Below are positions 62,786 to 64,000 of a stretch of DNA of 64,000 nucleotides, piece by piece. Position 1 is the first letter of the stretch. Every line of letters starts with the position of its first letter. Below the pieces are notes generated by a model, which had not been told where the DNA came from, searched no databases, and saw only the letters and a list, made by a program, of their open reading frames with translations. The position numbers and the translations under genes are program-made. The stretch comes from Bacillus sp. JCM 19034 (GTDB lineage: Bacteria; Bacillota; Bacilli; Bacillales; Bacillaceae_D): positions 50,652-114,651 of the forward strand of contig NZ_BAXR01000008.1 of assembly GCF_001310635.1 (NCBI RefSeq). The letters are read 5' to 3'.

Positions 62786-64000
62786 CTATTCAATCCTTAT
62801 AAATGTTTTATAATGGTCATCGGTATACCAAACCGAACCATCATCACCTATAACTATTCGTTCTACACCCCTGTTTTGTCCTTTTACATGAGGATGAATA
62901 TCATATTCCTTGTAGGTAGTGTTTTGTGGAAGAACTTGCCCACCATCTCGAGCATCATTTTTAAACTCCCTTCCACCTTTATATCCTTGTGGTGGTGTAC
63001 CATTATTTTGCTTGATTTGTTTTGCTAGATCTTTAGCGTTTTGTGGTACAGTAACATTTACATTACCCTTAGGAATTCGACTAAATGCATTTCTTCCTAA
63101 CTTTTCAACCCCACTTTTAATCGCACTGCCAGGACTTATGTATTCTACAAACCATATTGGTGTACCTTCAAAATAACCGTCTAATTCTCTGGCTCCGCCA
63201 ATCCGATCCTCAGGGATATGGCCGACCTCTTCGAATTTATACATTCCCTTTTCGTAAAACTCACGGATGATTCTTCCGTTCTGTGCCACATGATAAATAC
63301 CACCATATTCCGCATACTCATCTATGACTTCCACAGAATCTATTGCATGATCAGCCCATTTAGAATAATATCTATTTCGCTCATCTGGTGGCAAACAGGC
63401 AATATAATCGTAAATCTTTTCCAACTCTTTTTTGAGCTTATTATGAGAGGGGGGATGATTCAATGCGGAGCTTGAGAAGTTCGTTATGATGAGCTTCCCC
63501 TCGACAAACGCTGTTTCTATACCTTTGATGTATAAGTCATTCGCAAAATCATATCGTAAGTCCGTATTCGTTTCACCGGTTTCTCCTGCATCGACTGTTG
63601 TATTTATTGTTGAGTCTGGAATCCTTGTAAAAGCAAGTGACACGATTCTAAATAGACTAAGATCAATTTGATGGGTAATTGTTTCATTCCACCATGATTT
63701 TAGGGAATCGACAGACAAGCGACCTTCTAACATGTCCTTTTGTTGTTTGTGTTCAAAAGTCATCGTCGAACGCATGGCAGCCAACGGAACCTTCGTCGCA
63801 AATGAATAAAGAAATTGAAACCTTGGGCCTGTACGATAATGAAGTAAACTCCTCCCTAACGGGGAGTGGACAAACAAACCATGTCCCGTTCTAACCTGCT
63901 CATTAAACGACTTATTTTTCACATATTTTGCCAATCCTAATGTCGTCCGACCGATTTGAGTATGCGTGACACCGGATTGCTTGACGACTCGTTGGAGGAA
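62786..64000 (-). CDS. Polymorphic toxin with barnase-type RNase tip (5' partial)
   Basis: At least 404 residues, open to the right window edge, so the N-terminal secretion domain is not seen. The visible part has a helical segment (FLYSFATKVPLAAMRSTMTF), a pre-toxin segment IREFYEKGMYKFEEVGHIPE through SPGSAIKSGVEKLGRNAFSR, and a C-terminal guanyl-specific RNase: GYKGGREFKNDARDGGQVLP, KEYDIHPHVKGQNRGVERIV, YYTDDHYKTF-like WYTDDHYKTFIRIE. Glu, Arg and His expected for barnase catalysis are present. It is followed by a barstar gene. Likely a contact- or secretion-delivered interbacterial RNase. Confidence 0.85.
   Translation of the reverse strand, partial: FLQRVVKQSGVTHTQIGRTTLGLAKYVKNKSFNEQVRTGHGLFVHSPLGRSLLHYRTGPRFQFLYSFATKVPLAAMRSTMTFEHKQQKDMLEGRLSVDSLKSWWNETITHQIDLSLFRIVSLAFTRIPDSTINTTVDAGETGETNTDLRYDFANDLYIKGIETAFVEGKLIITNFSSSALNHPPSHNKLKKELEKIYDYIACLPPDERNRYYSKWADHAIDSVEVIDEYAEYGGIYHVAQNGRIIREFYEKGMYKFEEVGHIPEDRIGGARELDGYFEGTPIWFVEYISPGSAIKSGVEKLGRNAFSRIPKGNVNVTVPQNAKDLAKQIKQNNGTPPQGYKGGREFKNDARDGGQVLPQNTTYKEYDIHPHVKGQNRGVERIVIGDDGSVWYTDDHYKTFIRIE

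Noticed and set aside
62813..63894. Several plus-strand frames across the toxin gene
   Set aside because: Antisense of the barnase-type toxin; the minus-strand reading has clear family motifs.
1..64000. CRISPR array, rRNA or tRNA genes
   Set aside because: No evenly spaced direct repeats with unique spacers and no tRNA cloverleaf or rRNA segment was found by reading. Tool-based scans could not be run.

Overview
This is a low-GC Gram-positive window that fits a spore-forming Bacillaceae chromosome. The evidence is two T-box-controlled aminoacyl-tRNA synthetase genes (tyrS, trpS), a Bce-type peptide-resistance module, a YerC-type TrpR-like regulator, SpoIIP-domain and ECF sigma genes, a Bacillus-type polymorphic toxin, strong AGGAGG ribosome sites and many GTG/TTG starts. 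No rRNA, tRNA, CRISPR array or recognisable transposase was seen. The species cannot be fixed from the sequence alone.

Layout. 0-5 kb: the end of a sugar ABC transporter (lplB/lplC-like), a DJ-1/PfpI gene, a multiply broken serine beta-lactamase-like gene and a damaged GNAT. 5.4-11.3 kb: a phosphotransferase and a complete Bce-type module (response regulator, kinase, ATPase, permease). 11.6-17.6 kb: methyltransferase, XRE regulator with membrane partner, tyrS and trpS with T-box leaders, and two small regulators sharing a 26-bp promoter element. 17.7-26.4 kb and 33.9-38.4 kb: accessory single-gene units, almost all on the minus strand (GNATs, phosphotransferases, Nudix, quinone reductase, HXXEE protein, small enzymes), separated by degenerate copies of one palindromic repeat. 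Inside the first stretch a yobU-like gene is split by a 1-kb element carrying a GNAT. 26.5-32.3 kb: a GIY-YIG protein, a GH88/DUF2264 uronide operon with an AraC regulator, and a rearrangement scar joining two truncated genes. 32.4-33 kb: two tandem c-di-GMP-I riboswitches. 38.6-51.7 kb: membrane proteins, a MarR-azoreductase circuit, nitroreductase/EamA/MocR cluster, peptidase with a TPR winged-helix regulator, and a PQQ-type sugar dehydrogenase. 52-64 kb: lipoprotein, UDG-like enzyme, MazG-PLD-helicase operon, HIT protein, an ECF sigma/SpoIIP pair, and a polymorphic toxin locus running off the right edge (barnase-type toxin and barstar, followed by truncated toxin cassettes with immunity genes).

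Two features dominate. First, small accessory genes are bounded by a shared hairpin repeat (core CTAAC-loop-GTTAG), giving a cassette-array look without a visible integrase. Second, the toxin locus shows a full-length toxin followed by displaced toxin tips that share the same pre-toxin segment.

Caution: more than twenty otherwise well-conserved genes carry single-base frameshifts, several in A/T homopolymers. Some or many may be sequencing errors rather than real pseudogenes. I mark such genes as pseudogene to record the broken frame, and say where the protein is otherwise complete. All family names come from reading the translations; no database search was run.
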